Positions 1 to 13,504 of a stretch of 64,000 nt of DNA are shown here, piece after piece. The stretch's first letter is position 1; each line of letters opens with the position of its first letter. The stretch comes from Flaccisagitta enflata (Eukaryota > Chaetognatha > Sagittoidea > Aphragmophora). The notes under the pieces are model-generated. The model ran no database searches. It was not told where the DNA came from and saw only the letters and a program-made list of their open reading frames with translations. The position numbers and the translations under genes were made by a program. Location of the stretch: NCBI GenBank assembly GCA_965153355.1, contig OZ231126.1, forward strand, positions 30,008,001 to 30,072,000. The letters run 5' to 3'.

Positions 1-53
1 ATGGATCATTTAACGAAAGCACGTCTTAGAGAAAACGTCTTATGGACAAAACA

Positions 54-227
54 TTTTTTAGAGTTGCGTATCTGCAACTCATAACCGAGACAAACGCAGC
101 AACAACAACCACCACCACCACCATCACTACCACCACCACCACCACCACCACCACCACCACCACCACCACCACCACCACCACCACCACCACCACCACCACC
201 ATAACAACCACAATAACAACCACAACC

Positions 228-312
<85 letters not shown>

Positions 313-321
313 CCAAAGTGA
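54..321. repeat. (CAC)n/(CAA)n trinucleotide microsatellites
   Basis: From about 98 the sequence is CAC repeats (to about 200), a mixed patch of ACAACC, then CAA repeats to about 311. All long reading frames here (poly-Thr, poly-Val, poly-Cys, poly-Gly) are translations of the repeat. Just upstream (54-83) is TTTTTAGAGTTGCG-TATC-TGCAACTC, which resembles the 3' hairpin of the stem-closed element family seen elsewhere in the window. Confidence 0.9.
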
Positions 322-875
322 CAAGAAGACAAACAGAAAGACAATCCAAGGAAAAGTGGTCCTTGAGCCGGGAATAAAGAAGAAGTGTCTTCAAATTCGA
401 TTTGTAGCGGCAAAAATGGTGAACGTTGATGACACTCAAAAGCCGTCTTAAGAGTGCTTTAAACTTCTTTACGTTTGGTAGAGACGACTTGACTAAGACC
501 ACATGCAAGGTCTTGGGAATAACATTGCGTGCGAACTTTTAAGCGACAAAGACGACAAAAATTGCAAAAATGACAGAAAATGCAAGAAACGATGAAACAG
601 ACACTGTGCCGCTTTTATGCTCCCGCACGTTCACGACGGTCACAATCGGATTCATGCTTTCATACTCCATTTACGATTCACGATCGCAGTTTTAGAAGTC
701 TGTACAGTTCATATAGCTGCTCAGTATACAGTTTTGCATGGAGTGGCATTTTTTTCATGGCTTGAGGAAACGATGCAACAGATTGTGAGCGCGCAATGGT
801 AACGCCCTTCGCGGGACCATCCTTCCGTTTCCTGTGGTCCAACCCATTAACAGGTGTTTTCACTGATTAATTGTA
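322..875. other. Gap region, no gene seen
   Basis: About 550 bases of unique-looking, AT-rich sequence. The only frames are around 60 codons, overlap on both strands and have no recognisable motif or splice context. Confidence 0.5.
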
Positions 876-1284
876 CTACGCGAATCAATAAAAAAGCCGC
901 ACTTTTAAATGACAATTTACCATATTGAATTTCAAAATAATCAGATAAAATTTTTGACCATTTTACAGCTCTCAAAGAGAACTTTCATTTGGCTCCAATC
1001 TGGTATTTCTAGCTTTATTCGTTTAGAAATGGCATAAAAAGAGTGAAAACATTGCCATTTTCAGTTTTGCAATCCTATTGAAAAATAAGCATTTTTACAA
1101 AAAAGTGGTTAACTTGGACAAACTCTAACTTCTAAACGGGTTGAGATATAGACCTGGGATTGGTCTAGAGTGAAAGAAAATTTGAAAATCTTCAAAATCA
1201 GTCCAACAAAAAAAGTTTAAAATAACTTTTTCTACCTCTTCCACTCACCTATAATAGGTGCGGCTTTTTTTTTCATTTGCGTAG
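876..1284. mobile_element. Mariner-type MITE, copy 1 (TA target duplication)
   Basis: A 409-bp non-coding element with imperfect terminal inverted repeats. The left end is CTACGCGAATC followed by AAAAAAGCCGCAC. The right end, read in reverse complement, is CTACGCAAATG followed by AAAAAAAGCCGCACC. It is flanked by TA at 874-875 and 1285-1286. The interior matches the copy at 15596-16006 (shared phrases TCTGGTATTTCTA, TTTAGAAATGGC, GACCTGGGATTGGT). TA duplication plus roughly 30-bp inverted ends is the signature of Tc1/mariner-mobilised MITEs. No transposase is present. Confidence 0.8.
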
Positions 1285-1287
1285 TAT

Positions 1288-1818
1288 ACTCTCCCCCACC
1301 CCCAAACGAGTGGTTTAGCCGGTGGTGCCTTCATCCTTCCCTTGTGGATGGTTTTCCCAATTTTGGTGTCCTTTTTTACATTTAATTGGTTTGACTGATT
1401 GTCGATTCATTCCTCCCATGCAATTTTATCCTTCCCACATGAGTCATTGACATGGTTGCATTCTCATGTGGATGATTTCCCAGATTGTCATGTGTTTTCC
1501 CCAATTGCGGTGTCACCCTACTGATTCAACTTCATTCATGTGGTATTACAAATAGAAGAAGATTTATCCTCCCATAAACGTGGACTCCTAGATAGATGAT
1601 TTATCCCTGCTGGGCATGCAGTTCAATGTGACTTTTTTCTTTGTAGATTATAGATTTATCCTTTCCCTGCAAGTGATTTTACTCATTGTGGTTTCCTCTT
1701 CTTCTTCCTGACGCTGATGGTTTCATAGAATAAAAATACTTTCCAAAATGTGGTTTTACTTTTCCCGTGATATTGGTTTCCCCAATTGAGGGTTCAGTTT
1801 TTCCATATATTGAAAACG
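1288..1818. repeat. Degenerate pyrimidine-rich repeat phrases
   Basis: About 530 bases with a loosely repeated phrase (TTTTCCCAATTTTGGTGTCC, TTTCCCCAATTGCGGTGTC, TTTCCCCAATTGAGGGTTC) separated by 90-300 bases. No coding signal was seen. Confidence 0.4.
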
Positions 1819-1979
1819 AAGAAACCATCCTCATGGTAAGGATGTTATTAAATTGGCGTGCAGTGAAATTATCTATGACGTTTAAGTGTTACCTTGATAC
1901 TAAAGGTAACACTTAAATGTCATAGATGATTTTACCCCAAGTCGATTTAATAACATCCTTCCCATGAGGATGGTTTCTT
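1819..1979. repeat. Near-perfect 161-bp hairpin (foldback)
   Basis: AAGAAACCATCCTCATGG... at 1819 is mirrored by ...CCATGAGGATGGTTTCTT ending at 1979. The arms are roughly 75 bases, with a small loop around CTTGATACTAAAG near 1891-1903. One arm carries a few substitutions, so it is a decaying palindrome. It is probably a foldback/MITE-like insertion, but no clear target duplication was found. Confidence 0.75.
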
Positions 1980-2142
1980 CTTTTCCCCTTTTAAAAAAGA
2001 AGACAAGATGTTTCTCATCAATGTGGACAATGTTTAGATTGCCCTCAAAACCAACAGAGTAGCTGATATTGCTGAGATACCGGAAAAAGTCAGGAAAAGG
2101 TCACAAAAGCCAACAAGTGAGTCCATCTGTCCCTCCATCTAA

Positions 2143-2500
2143 TTGTTCCATCGGTTGGTGTGTCCGTATGCTTTCGCTTTCGCTTTACTGCTTCAACGCT
2201 ATCAACAAATTTCTTCTTCTTCTTCTTCTTCTTCTTCTTCTTCTTCTTCTTCTTTTTCTTTTTCTTTTTCTTTTTCTTTTTCTTTTTCTTCTTCTTCTTC
2301 TTCTTCTTCTACTATCTGATTGTTCCATCTGTTGGTGTGTCCGTATGCTTTCGCTTCCGCTTTACTGCTTCAAAGATATTAACAAATTTCTTCTTCTTCT
2401 TCTTCTTCTTCTTCTTCTTCTCCTTCTTCTTCTTCTTCTTCTTCTTCTTCTTCTTCTTCTTCTTCTATGTCTGTTGGTCGGTCTGTTGACTGACTAGTCT
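2143..2500. repeat. (CTT)n tracts inside a duplicated ~180-bp unit
   Basis: The phrase GGTGTGTCCGTATGCTTTCG plus its continuation to TTTACTGCTTCAA occurs at about 2156 and again at 2335. Each copy is followed by a (CTT)n tract (2210-2310 with (TTTTTC)n interruptions, and 2389-2466). The poly-Leu, poly-Phe and poly-Glu reading frames are repeat translations. Confidence 0.8.
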
Positions 2501-2520
2501 GTTGGGCCGTCGGTTTGTGA

Positions 2521-2612
2521 TAACTGCCCCTGCCCAAATGCTTGGTTAACCTATTATTACTGCCCCTGCCCACCCGCACGCGACTTGGCCGTGTATACGG
2601 CCTTATTTATCC
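2521..2612 (-). mobile_element. Stem-closed element family, 5'-head fragment
   Basis: Two phrases of CTGCCCCTGCCCA(AATG/CCCGCACGCGACT) are followed by GGCCGTGTATACGGCCTTATTT. This is the minus-oriented head (AAGGCCG...) of the family described at 55976-56119. No A-run-proximal hairpin is joined to it, so it is a partial copy. Confidence 0.55.
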
Positions 2613-2796
2613 ATCAGCTCATCTGTTTCTATTTGAGATTTTGTTCGATCATTCATTTGTGCCGTACCGCTTTTCGTCTGCTTTTTTGAGTCAGTTCGTT
2701 TGGAACATGTCCGATCATCAAGAGTCCGTTTCATCTCTTTCGTCTTTAAGATCGCTCATAAATAAATTCCTACAATCGTCAATCTATCTTTTCCAT

Positions 2797-4437
2797 TTTT
2801 AGTCGCGTGCACGCGACTCTATAACCCGCTCTGTCGGTCGGTCCGTCGGTCCGTCCGTCCGTCCGTCCGTCCGTAACACTTAGCTTTTTTTCGTCGTTTT
2901 ACGCCATTTTAGGGTATTTTACGTCATTTTAAGTCATTTTAAGTCATTTCCAGTCATTTTCAGTTAATTCTAGTCACTTAAGTCATTTTGTCATTATTTG
3001 TCATTTTTGTCATTTTATGTTATTATAAGTCATTTTAATTCATTCTTAGTCATTCTAAGTTATTTTAAGTCATTTTAAGTCATTACAAGTCATTCTAAGT
3101 CATTCTAAGTCACTCTAAGTTATTTTTTGGCTTTTGTAGTTTTTAGTAACTTTGCTTTTTTTCGTTGTTTTTGGTCAATTTGGGTCGTCTGGAGTTGTTC
3201 TGAGACATTTTGTTGTTGTTTTTTGTCATTTTTGGTTGCTTTTGGTCATCTTTGGTTGCTTTTAATCATTTTTGGTCATTTTTTGATCATTAACGTCACT
3301 TTGTTCGTTTAAGTCATTTGTGTCATTTTTGGGCATTTGAAATAGTTTTAAGTCACTTTAAGTCATTTTGGAACATTTCAGGTCATTTTTGGTCATTTAA
3401 CATGGTTTTTTGGTAAGTTTTGGTCTTTTATGTTTTTTTGGTTTTTTGGTCTGCTGGTTTAAGTTGGCTGGTTTAAGTTGGCTGGCTTATGTTGGCTGGT
3501 TTAAGATGGCTGGTTTTAGTTGGCTGGTTTAAGTTGGCTGGTTTAAGTTGGCTGGTTTAAGTTGGCTGGTTTAAGTTGGCTGGTTTAAGTTGGCTGGTTT
3601 GGGTTGGCTGGTTTAAGTTGGCTGGTTTAAGTTGGCTTGTTTAAGTCGGCTGGTTTATGTCAGCTGGTTGAGGTTTGCTGGTTTTAGTCTGCTGGTTTAA
3701 GTCTGCTGGTTTAAGTCTGCTGGTTTAAGTCTGCTGGTTTAAGTCTGCTGGTTTAAGTCTGCTGGTTTAAGTCTGCTGGTTTAAGTCTGCTGGTTTAAGT
3801 CTGCTGGTTTAAGTTTGCTGGTTTAAGTCTGCTGGTTTAAGTCTGCTGGTTTAAGTCTGCTGGTTTAAGTCTGCTGGTTTAAGTCTACTGGTTTGGGTCT
3901 CCTGGTTTGGGTCTGGTTTAAGTCTGATTTAAGATTTAAGTCTGGTTTAAGTCTGGTTTTAGTCTGGTTTTAGTCTGGTTTAAGTCTGGTTTGAGTCTGG
4001 CTTGAGTCTGGTTTAAGTCTGGTTCATGTCTGATTTATGTCTGGTTTAGGTCTGGTTAAGGTCTGGTTTATGTCTGCTTTATATCTGGTTTATGTCTGGT
4101 TCAGGTCTGGTTTAGGTCTGGTTTTGGTCTGGTTTAGGTCTGGTTTAATTCTGGTTTGAGTCTGGTTTGAGTCTGGTTTGAGTCTGGTTTGAGTCTGGTT
4201 TGAGTCTGGTTTGAGTCTGGTTTGAGTCTGGTTTGAGTCTGGTTTGAGTCTGGTTTGAGTCTGGTTTGAGTCTGATTGGAGTCTGGTTTGAGTCAGGTTT
4301 GAGTCTGGTTTGAGTCTGGTTTGAGTCTGGTTTGGGTCTGGTTTGAATCTGATTTTCGAAAAAAAGATTCATTAAGAAGTCAGGTCAGTTCAGTTATTTT
4401 TGTCTTGCACGCGACTTATAGGTGTTGGCCTTGTTTT
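2797..4437 (-). mobile_element. Stem-closed element with expanded minisatellite interior
   Basis: The left end is TTTTTAGTCGCGTGCACGCG (an 18-bp palindrome after the T-run), then a (CCGT)n tract. The right end is TTGCACGCGACTTATAGG, then TGTTGGCCTTGTTTTT. These are the two ends found 150-220 bp apart in other copies. Here they are separated by 1.6 kb filled with a TTTTAAGTCA degenerate array (2890-3400), a 14-bp GGCTGGTTTAAGTT minisatellite (about 3455-3665), its TCTGCTGGTTTAAG variant (about 3666-3900), and an 11-bp GTCTGGTTTGA minisatellite (about 3900-4350). It reads as one element whose interior was inflated by tandem amplification, although independent insertion of arrays is possible. 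Confidence 0.6.
3455..4352. repeat. 14-bp and 11-bp related minisatellites
   Basis: GGCTGGTTTAAGTT (14 bp) grades into TCTGCTGGTTTAAG (14 bp) and then GTCTGGTTTGA (11 bp). They share a CTGGTTTRAG core, so the three arrays are probably successive derivatives of one unit. The minus-strand frame at 4145-4372 (NQTQTRLKPDS periodicity) is a translation of the 11-mer. Confidence 0.85.
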
Positions 4438-4550
4438 TCACTCATCCGTTCATTACTAAGATATCTCATTCAGTCGATCTGTCTGTAAATCTGTACCATC
4501 ATCCCCACGGTATTGCTTCCATTTGGTTAGCCATTGAACGGTGCTTAACG

Positions 4551-6400
<1,850 letters not shown>

Positions 6401-6472
6401 CATATCTTTTTTTTGAAAGGATTTGCAAAATTTCAAAATTGTCACTGAGAAAAAATCCATGAGCCTTCCCAC

Positions 6473-6751
6473 CAGGGATATATATAATAATTGAGTCGCT
6501 TTTGATTTTTTTACCGCAACGCGACGCGTCGCGTTTTAAAATTTATGGTCTCCCTCCTTGTCACGGTAGGACATGTTAAGGTTTAAATAGTATTATTTTC
6601 TGTTTTACCAACAAGTTTTTATGATTTGATACTGTGAAAAGTTACATTTTCCCCAAATTTTCTTTTTTTCTCTTTTTTCCCCCTTTGAGTTCCTTCACCA
6701 TCTCCACACCCTTTGATTCCCCCCCCCCCTCACCCGGGGGAAAACTCAATT
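6473..6751 (-). mobile_element. Truncated, diverged relative of the hAT-type MITE
   Basis: CAGGGATATATATAATAATT followed by GAGTCGCTTTTGATT corresponds to the reverse complement of the right end of the element at 37659-38166. It is followed by the same CGCGACGCGTCGCG palindrome (6520-6533) and a terminal (C)n/CTCAATT patch. The second terminus is missing, and the copy abuts the next repeat at about 6752. Confidence 0.55.
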
Positions 6752-7616
<865 letters not shown>

Positions 7617-7687
7617 CCTGCTTTCAACGATTAGAAATGAACTCGGTTGCGAACTGACCAACTGACCAAATGAAAATAGAATAACCA

Positions 7688-8262
7688 GTCATCCAAGGAT
7701 CGCACATGGTCAGCGGTCCCTGATGCCCTGCTTAGAGTGATCAGCTCAAAGAGTGGAGTGAGAGCAGGGCAGCGGCCCCAAAGGGCCGATGTCCTGTAGG
7801 ACATAAGCGTGAATTTGAGGGTGTTTGAGGGCATTTGATTGTTTGGAGCAGGGCGTCTGAGGGCATAAATGAGATCAGGGATGATCGCATCTTTAAGACC
7901 TGAGTTAGAAAATTTGAGGGGTGATTTTGGGCCTGAGAGGGTGATTTTGGATCTGAGTGGGCTGATTTTGTGCCTTAGAGCTTATTTTGGATCTAAGATT
8001 CTTGATTTTAGGCCTGGGAGGGCTAATTTTTTATCTGAGTGAGTTAATTTCAGGTCTAAGGGGGCTAATTTGGGTCCTGAGAGGACTAATTTGGAGTCTG
8101 AAAGGACTGATTTGGGGCCTGTGAGGGCTGATTTGAGGCCCAAAAGAGGCCTGAGCAGCCTTGGGGGAGGGGATGGATGAAAAGACATATGGACGGACGG
8201 ACGTCTGGAAATTCACCCCTGTGTCCTAGAGGACATTGGTCCTTTGGGGCCGCTTCCTCAAA
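7688..8262 (-). mobile_element. GGGCAGCGG-family element, minus orientation
   Basis: In + coordinates it begins CCAAGGATCGCACATGGTCA and GCAGGGCAGCGGCCCCAAAG (7770-7789), then GTCCTGTAGGACATAAG. It ends CCTAGAGGACATTGGTCC, then TTTGGGGCCGCTTCCTC and AAAAA. The two ends are complementary over about 40 bases. The interior (about 7920-8160) is a degenerate ~24-bp array of GGCCTGAGAGGGCTGATTTT followed by GGACGGACGGACG. Full copies are at 29387-29971, 43956-44710, 50411-51043 and 56378-56881. Confidence 0.75.
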
Positions 8263-8800
8263 AAGGTTCGAACAGCATTCTCAGTCGCTTGTGGTACCCC
8301 AAAGAGCAAATACAATCATAAGGAGGCAGCTCTGCTACTAGTTTCACTAAAAAGGGTTGCCGTCGATCAGGGCGACCAAGGAACTTAGTGCTTCATTGTA
8401 AAAATCTAGTTACTACAAAATGAACGAAACGAAACAAAATAACAACAACAAAAAAGTTGCGTTTTACTTTAAACGGGAAGACTATGACGTATAATTATGA
8501 ATGATTGCGATTACGTATGATTATGAGTTGCCAAACAAAAAAGTGGCTGGAAATTGGATGAATTGAAATGTGGCTAAAATCAATCTTGTTTCTCCGTTAT
8601 GGGCCGCGATTTTTATTCCATCGAGTTGCAGTCTTGTTTAACTGTTTATTTGCTTTATTTGTTGTTTTATTTTGATTATTTATTTGTGTTATTTGTTTGT
8701 TTACTCTTCCGCTTTTGGTAGGAAATTCACGTGGAGTCAACATTGGAAACTCGATTCTCTTTTCCAAGAGGAGATTGGAGGAGAGTTTTTGATGACAGAA
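8263..8800. other. Gap region, no gene seen
   Basis: AT-rich non-repetitive sequence without a supportable ORF, leading into the (GA)n tract. Confidence 0.5.
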
Positions 8801-8909
<109 letters not shown>

Positions 8910-9049
8910 ATGGCTTCTCACGCACCGGGATGGTAAGAAAACACGGTAAAATGAACGCCGTGTTTTCACAGCGGCGCTTTTTCTTTCTTTTTTTCTTTTT
9001 GCGGCAAACTGAACCGCGCGGCGCCGCAAAGCGAGTCGCGCCACGCTGA

Positions 9050-9140
9050 GCGCCGAACCTTCTCTCATAGAGCGCCTTACTGCGTCTCATTGAGCACCGC
9101 ACCGCGTCTCATAGAGCGCCTTACTGCGTCTCGCGCCATT
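9050..9140. repeat. Short tandem repeat of GAGCGCCTTACTGCGTCTC
   Basis: Three imperfect copies of a roughly 20-37 bp unit (CATAGAGCGCCTTACTGCGT, TTGAGCACCGCACCGCGTCT, and CATAGAGCGCCTTACTGCGT again). No gene was recognised from here to 9790. Confidence 0.6.
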
Positions 9141-9795
9141 CACGGTCCTCTTCATAATGTCTGTTGGCTCTCATGCTGCGTACGCGTTCGACGATGGAAA
9201 AGTTTCAGTCAATGACAAGTTGTTACTGACAACAACCCCCATACAAGCAGAGCTAAGATCAACCCAAATTACAGTTGAATCCCGCCCTAAGTCTAATGGG
9301 TAACGGCTTTCAAGGGACTTCTATCCATAATAGGTGGGGTTATGAATTGGCAGCTGTTATAGGCGGAATTTCCTTAATCGCTATTCCAAAACGAAAATAT
9401 ATAAAACAAACCGACAATCGAATGAACTAAAGAGCAAACATCGACATACTAATATAAAGTAGAGGAATCAGAGTCCACTGACTAGTAACATTTGCATACA
9501 CGCACAGGCATGGGAAAAATGAACGAGTGAACTAGTGTGCGTATTTCTATGAAACAGTGCCTTGGAGACTCGCTTTTTCTGCCAAGCTAAACGAAAGCTC
9601 TCATCAATTATTTGTTATAAGGGGCATTTAAGCAAACAGCAACAACCATCTCGATGGTCGTCCATTAATTGTAAAGGACATTTAAGAGGCAAACAAGCGT
9701 GGCCATTGAATTGGTCATCGTTTCAGCTTGACTGCGATTTATGCCGCGTTTCACGATCGTTGGATCGAAGTACCACGTGCATTAAACAAAACAAG
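9141..9795. other. Gap region, no gene seen
   Basis: About 650 bases of mixed-composition sequence. The longest frame (78 aa at 9562) has no recognisable domain and no splice-site support. Confidence 0.4.
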
Positions 9796-10106
9796 TGACG
9801 CGGGGTCCCAGTATCGTTGCGGACGGGTGGGCAGGGGAATCGATCTGTTGCGCAGATTACCCCCAGCCTCACCCCAACCCCACCTCCAACCACCCCTGCA
9901 ACACACTCACACACTCACACACATAAAATGACAACTGAAGTATCATAAATACTCGTTTTTCACGTTTTTAACTCAAGCGTGACGAACCATTGGACGGACC
10001 AATGGACGGACCGACGGATGGACCGACGGACGGACCGACAGACAGATCAACAGATGGAGCAACGGACGGGCAAAGCCTCTTTTAGAGTCGCGTGTCCGAA
10101 ACTAAA
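9796..10106 (+). mobile_element. Stem-closed element, diverged copy
   Basis: The head is AACAAGTGACGCGGGGTCCC and CGTTGCGGACGGGTGGGCAG. The interior has CACAC and a (GGACGGACC)n tract. The 3' end is AGAGTCGCGTGTCCGAAACT-AAAAA. The stem (GTTGCGGAC / GTCCGAAAC) has decayed at one or two positions. It runs directly into the MITE copy that follows. Confidence 0.6.
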
Positions 10107-10515
10107 AAGACACACTTATAAAAGACTTATTCTACCCAAGAATCAAAGAAATTTCTTCGAATATTCTTTCATTTGATTATTTCGTTCAGATATGGCAATA
10201 GTTTGGATAAAAACCTTGCTCATTCCTATGATAAATGTGCATTTTATAGAAATACTCTTCTTTTTGGAAAATTTTAGCTTTGGATAAGCTTTAGCTTGAG
10301 ATACAGACCTGGCCTATTGGTCTACGATAAAAGATTGTTTTTAAATGACAAAATCTGAACTGAAAACAATACATCCAATTTTGGGAATCACAATTATATC
10401 ACAATCACAATCATATGTAAGTGATTCCCAAAATTGGATGAATTGGTTTTCGTTTGAATTTTTTATATCTGTTTTATCAACTGATAAACAAGTGCGTCTA
10501 TTCTATTTTCGCTTG
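10104..10515. mobile_element. Mariner-type MITE, degenerate copy
   Basis: AAAAAGACACACTT at the left and AAGTGCGTCTATT at the right match the inner terminal repeats of the MITEs at 876 and 15596. GAGATACAGACCTGGCCTATTGG is shared internally. The outermost bases and TA flanks are lost. A 20-bp inverted pair (ATCCAATTTTGGGAATCAC at about 10370 and its complement ending at about 10439) sits inside. Confidence 0.6.
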
Positions 10516-10735
10516 GAATATTTGCCAGTTACGGTTGTGGCTAGTTGGTCGGTCAGCTGGTCAATCAGTTAAGATCGCTTGTTCTATTGGTTGTTTGGTT
10601 AAGTAGTTAGTTGGTTGATCGGTTGGTCAATAGTTAAAATCGCTTGTTCTGTTGATTGATTGCTCGGTATGTTGGTTAAGTGGTTAATCGGTAACTAGTA
10701 ATTGGTTGTTTGGTTGATGTTAGCTTGTCATTTTG

Positions 10736-11178
10736 GCCATTCACAGTGCTCCGGATCCCACCACCACCAAATATAAGTACCTGTCACCCCCCAATCACCT
10801 CCTAATCACCACCCATTCACCCACACAGTGCTCCGGATCCCACCACCACAAAAAAAAGTACCTGTCACCACCCAATCACCTCCTTATCATCACCCATTCA
10901 CCCACACAGTGCTCCGGATCCCAGCACCACAAAAAAAAAGTACCTGTCACCCCCCAATCACCTCCTAATCACCACCCATTCACCTACACAGTGCTCCGGA
11001 TCCCACCACCACAAAAAAAAAGTACCTGTCACCCCCCAATCACCTCCTAGTCACCACCCATTCACCTACACAGTGCTCCGGATCCCACCACCACAAAAAA
11101 TAAGTACCTGACACCCCCCAATCATCTCCTAATCACCACCCATTCACCCCAACAGTGCTCCGGATCCCACCACCACAA
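10736..11178. repeat. ~82-bp minisatellite (GTACCTGTCACCCCCCAATC)
   Basis: Five to six imperfect copies of a unit containing GTACCTGTCACCCCCCAATC, ACCTCCTAATCACCACCC and GTGCTCCGGATCCCACCACC, plus an A-run. It is interrupted at 11178 by the composite element and resumes at 12677. The reverse complement of the same satellite is at 38571-38903. Confidence 0.9.
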
Positions 11179-11216
11179 AAAAATCTTGAAAGAGTATGGG
11201 TCCGCGACTGGGGACA

Positions 11217-11437
11217 ATCAGCGTTGTCAAACGGCGTTGTCAAACGGCGTTGTCGAACGGCGTTGTCGAACGGCGTTGTAATACAGAGTTGTACTACGGC
11301 GTTGTACTACGGCGTTGTACTACGGCGTTGTAACACGGCGTTGTAACACAGCGTTGAAATACGGCGTTGTAATATGGCGTTGTAATACGGCGTTGTAATA
11401 CGGCGTTGTAATACGGCGTTGTCAAACGTCAAACGCC
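11217..11437 (+). repeat. 13-bp minisatellite (GGCGTTGTCAAAC)
   Basis: About 17 copies of GGCGTTGT(C/A)(A/G/C)(A/T)AC variants. The reverse complement of this unit forms the much larger, more homogeneous array at 46140-46848. Confidence 0.9.
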
Positions 11438-12480
11438 GAAGTTATGCACATTTTTCACTTTTAGGCTGGTAGGCTAGTTGGGTGGAGGGTAGTTGGATGG
11501 TAGGCTGGTTTGACCGGTTAGCATGCTAAAATCTATCCAATTCAAATACATACGTTGATTCCTTCCATTAGGAGACTACATACCAAGTTTCAACCATATC
11601 GATTGAAAAATACCGAAGTTCTGCACGTTTTTAACTTTTAGGCTGGTAGGCTAGTTAGGTGGTAGGCTGGTTTGGCCGGTTAGCATGCTAAAACCTTTAC
11701 AATTCAAATACATATGTTGAGTTCTTTCATTTAGTGACTACATACCGACTTTCGACCAAATTGGTTGAAAAATGACTAAGTTGTGCACGCGCTTTTAGGC
11801 TGGTAGGCTGGTTGGGTGGTAGGCCGGTTTGGCCGGTTAACATGCTAAAATCTCTACAGATCAAATACATATGTTGAGTCCTTCCATTTAAGACTACATA
11901 CAAGTTTCAACTAAATCGGTTGAAAAATGCAAAAGTTATGCACATTTTTCACTTTTAGGCTGGTAAGCTGTTGGGTGGTAGGCTGGTTTGACCGGTTAGC
12001 ATGCTAAAATCTATACAATTCAAATACATATGTAGAGTCCTTCCATTTAGAGACTAGATACCAAGTTTCAACCTAATCGGTTGAAAAATGCCGAAGTTAT
12101 GCACATTTTTAACTTTTAGGCTGGTAGGCCAGTTGGGTGGTAGGCTGGTTTGGCCGGTTAGCATGCTAAAACCTTTATAATTCGAATACATATGTTGAGT
12201 TCTTTCATTTAGAGACTACATACGAGTTTCAACCAAATTGGTTGAAAAATGACTGTTGTGCATGTTTTTCACTTTTAGGCTGGTAGGCTGGTTGGGTGGT
12301 AGGCCGGTTTGGCCGGTTAACATGCTAAAATCTGTACAGATCAAATACATATGTTGAGTCCTTCCATTTAGAGACTACATACCAGGTTTCAACCAAATCG
12401 GTTGAAAAATGCCAAAGTTATGCACGTTTTTCACTTTTAGGCTGGTAGGCTGGTTGGGCCGGTTGGGTGGGTCGGATCAT
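11438..12480 (+). repeat. ~165-bp satellite (GGCTGGTTTGGCCGGTTAGC)
   Basis: Seven tandem copies starting near 11464, 11641, 11799, 11958, 12119, 12278 and 12440. Each contains TTTTAGGCTGGTAGGCTGGT, GGCCGGTTAGCATGCTAAAA, CAAATACATATGTTGAGTCC and CGGTTGAAAAATGCC. Confidence 0.88.
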
Positions 12481-12676
12481 GACACACGCATAGGATGTAA
12501 AGCGGCTTACCCCAGTACAACTTCCCTCCAAATATGAAGCAAATCGGTCAAGGCGTTCAAAAGTTAGCCCATTTTTAAAAGTGTGGACAACGACGACGAC
12601 AACGACGACAACGACAACGACGACACCCACCCGCCTCGAATTATAGTCCGCGTCGGAATGGTATTCCGTCGCGGAC

Positions 12677-12786
12677 AAAAAAGTACCTGTCACCCCCCGA
12701 TCACCTCCTAATCACCACCCAATCACCCACACACTGCTCCGGATCCCACCACCACAAAAAATAAGTACCTGTCACCCCCCAATCAC
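12677..12786. repeat. 82-bp minisatellite, continuation
   Basis: One and a half further units of the array at 10736-11178, displaced by the composite insertion. Confidence 0.85.
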
Positions 12787-13006
12787 TCGACTCTACACCC
12801 TGCTTTGTCGGTCCGTCGGTCCGTCGGTCCATCCGTCGGTCTGTCCGTCCATCCGTCCATCCGTCCATCCGTCACACTTTACTTTTTGGGGTTTTTATGG
12901 TCTTTGGCCTCACTGCTCCTGCCCAAATGATATGGTGACCTTGATTACGGCCCCTGCCCACCCGCACGCGACTGGGGTAGCCGTGCATCCGGCCTTGTTC
13001 GTAAAC
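12787..13006 (-). mobile_element. Stem-closed element copy, minus orientation
   Basis: CTCGACTCTACACCCTGCTT with a (CCGT/CCAT)n tract leads to ACTTTACTTTTTGGGG, CCTCACTGCTCCTGCCCAAA, CCCACCCGCACGCGACTGGG and TAGCCGTGCATCCGGCCTTG. The 3' hairpin is truncated where the element abuts the 82-bp array. Confidence 0.75.
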
Positions 13007-13504
13007 AAAGTCGCGAAGCGAGGAAAAGATGAGTCGCCTGAGGCCCAGAATTTCTCTTATAGACAGAGGAAAAGGAAATGTGAGGAAAACCGACTAACCA
13101 ACTGACCAACAAACTAACCAGATTGTCTAAAACATGCCGTTTAGAAATGGCAAGCAAAAGAGTAAACCTTTTTCAAAAAATCATAGGCTTGGAAAAACTG
13201 TCGACAAATGAGAAAAGGTTATCGCCTCTGTTAATGAAGAAATGCGATATAGACTGCATTTTAGATTCAAAGTCTTGTTTATTTCTTCTGAAAATAACTT
13301 ATTTTACCTTCAAACTCTCTCAGTTACTAAATTTTGTTACAGTATGGTCAATTAATCATATCATTGCCAGGGTGTCGCGTTTCTTTTGGCGAAGACTGTA
13401 GTTTTGGAAAAAGTGTGAAGAATGCTGAGAAAGAGAATCACTCCACAGCGAATGCTAAAATGAGTCAAATCATGATGGCATACTATTCTTTAATCTGAAG
13501 ATTT
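13007..13504. other. Gap region, no gene seen
   Basis: About 500 bases of AT-rich sequence. A 92-codon frame (13123-13401) starts in it, but it has low-complexity AT-rich codons and no recognisable motif. Confidence 0.4.

Larger units (their letters stand above)
11178..12676 (+). mobile_element. Composite stem-closed element carrying two satellites
   Basis: It is bounded by GGTCCGCGACTGGGG (about 11200) and CCGTCGCGGAC-AAAAAA (about 12665-12681), which are complementary over nine bases. It lies inside the A-run of one 82-bp satellite unit, so the insertion splits that array. It carries a 13-bp minisatellite (about 11217-11437) and seven copies of a 160-177-bp unit (about 11438-12480), then a (GACAAC)n patch and a local hairpin (TCCGCGTCGGAATGG / CCGTCGCGGA). 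The same two-satellite combination recurs in reverse at 46080-46845. Confidence 0.7.

Noticed and set aside
2821-2872. (CCGT)n arrays considered as a CRISPR-like repeat-spacer structure
   Set aside because: Units are 4 bp with no spacers, and the genome is eukaryotic.
11178-12676. Composite element considered as a classical TIR transposon
   Set aside because: The complementary ends are only about nine to ten bases and lie against an A-run without a clear target duplication, so a cut-and-paste label is not justified.
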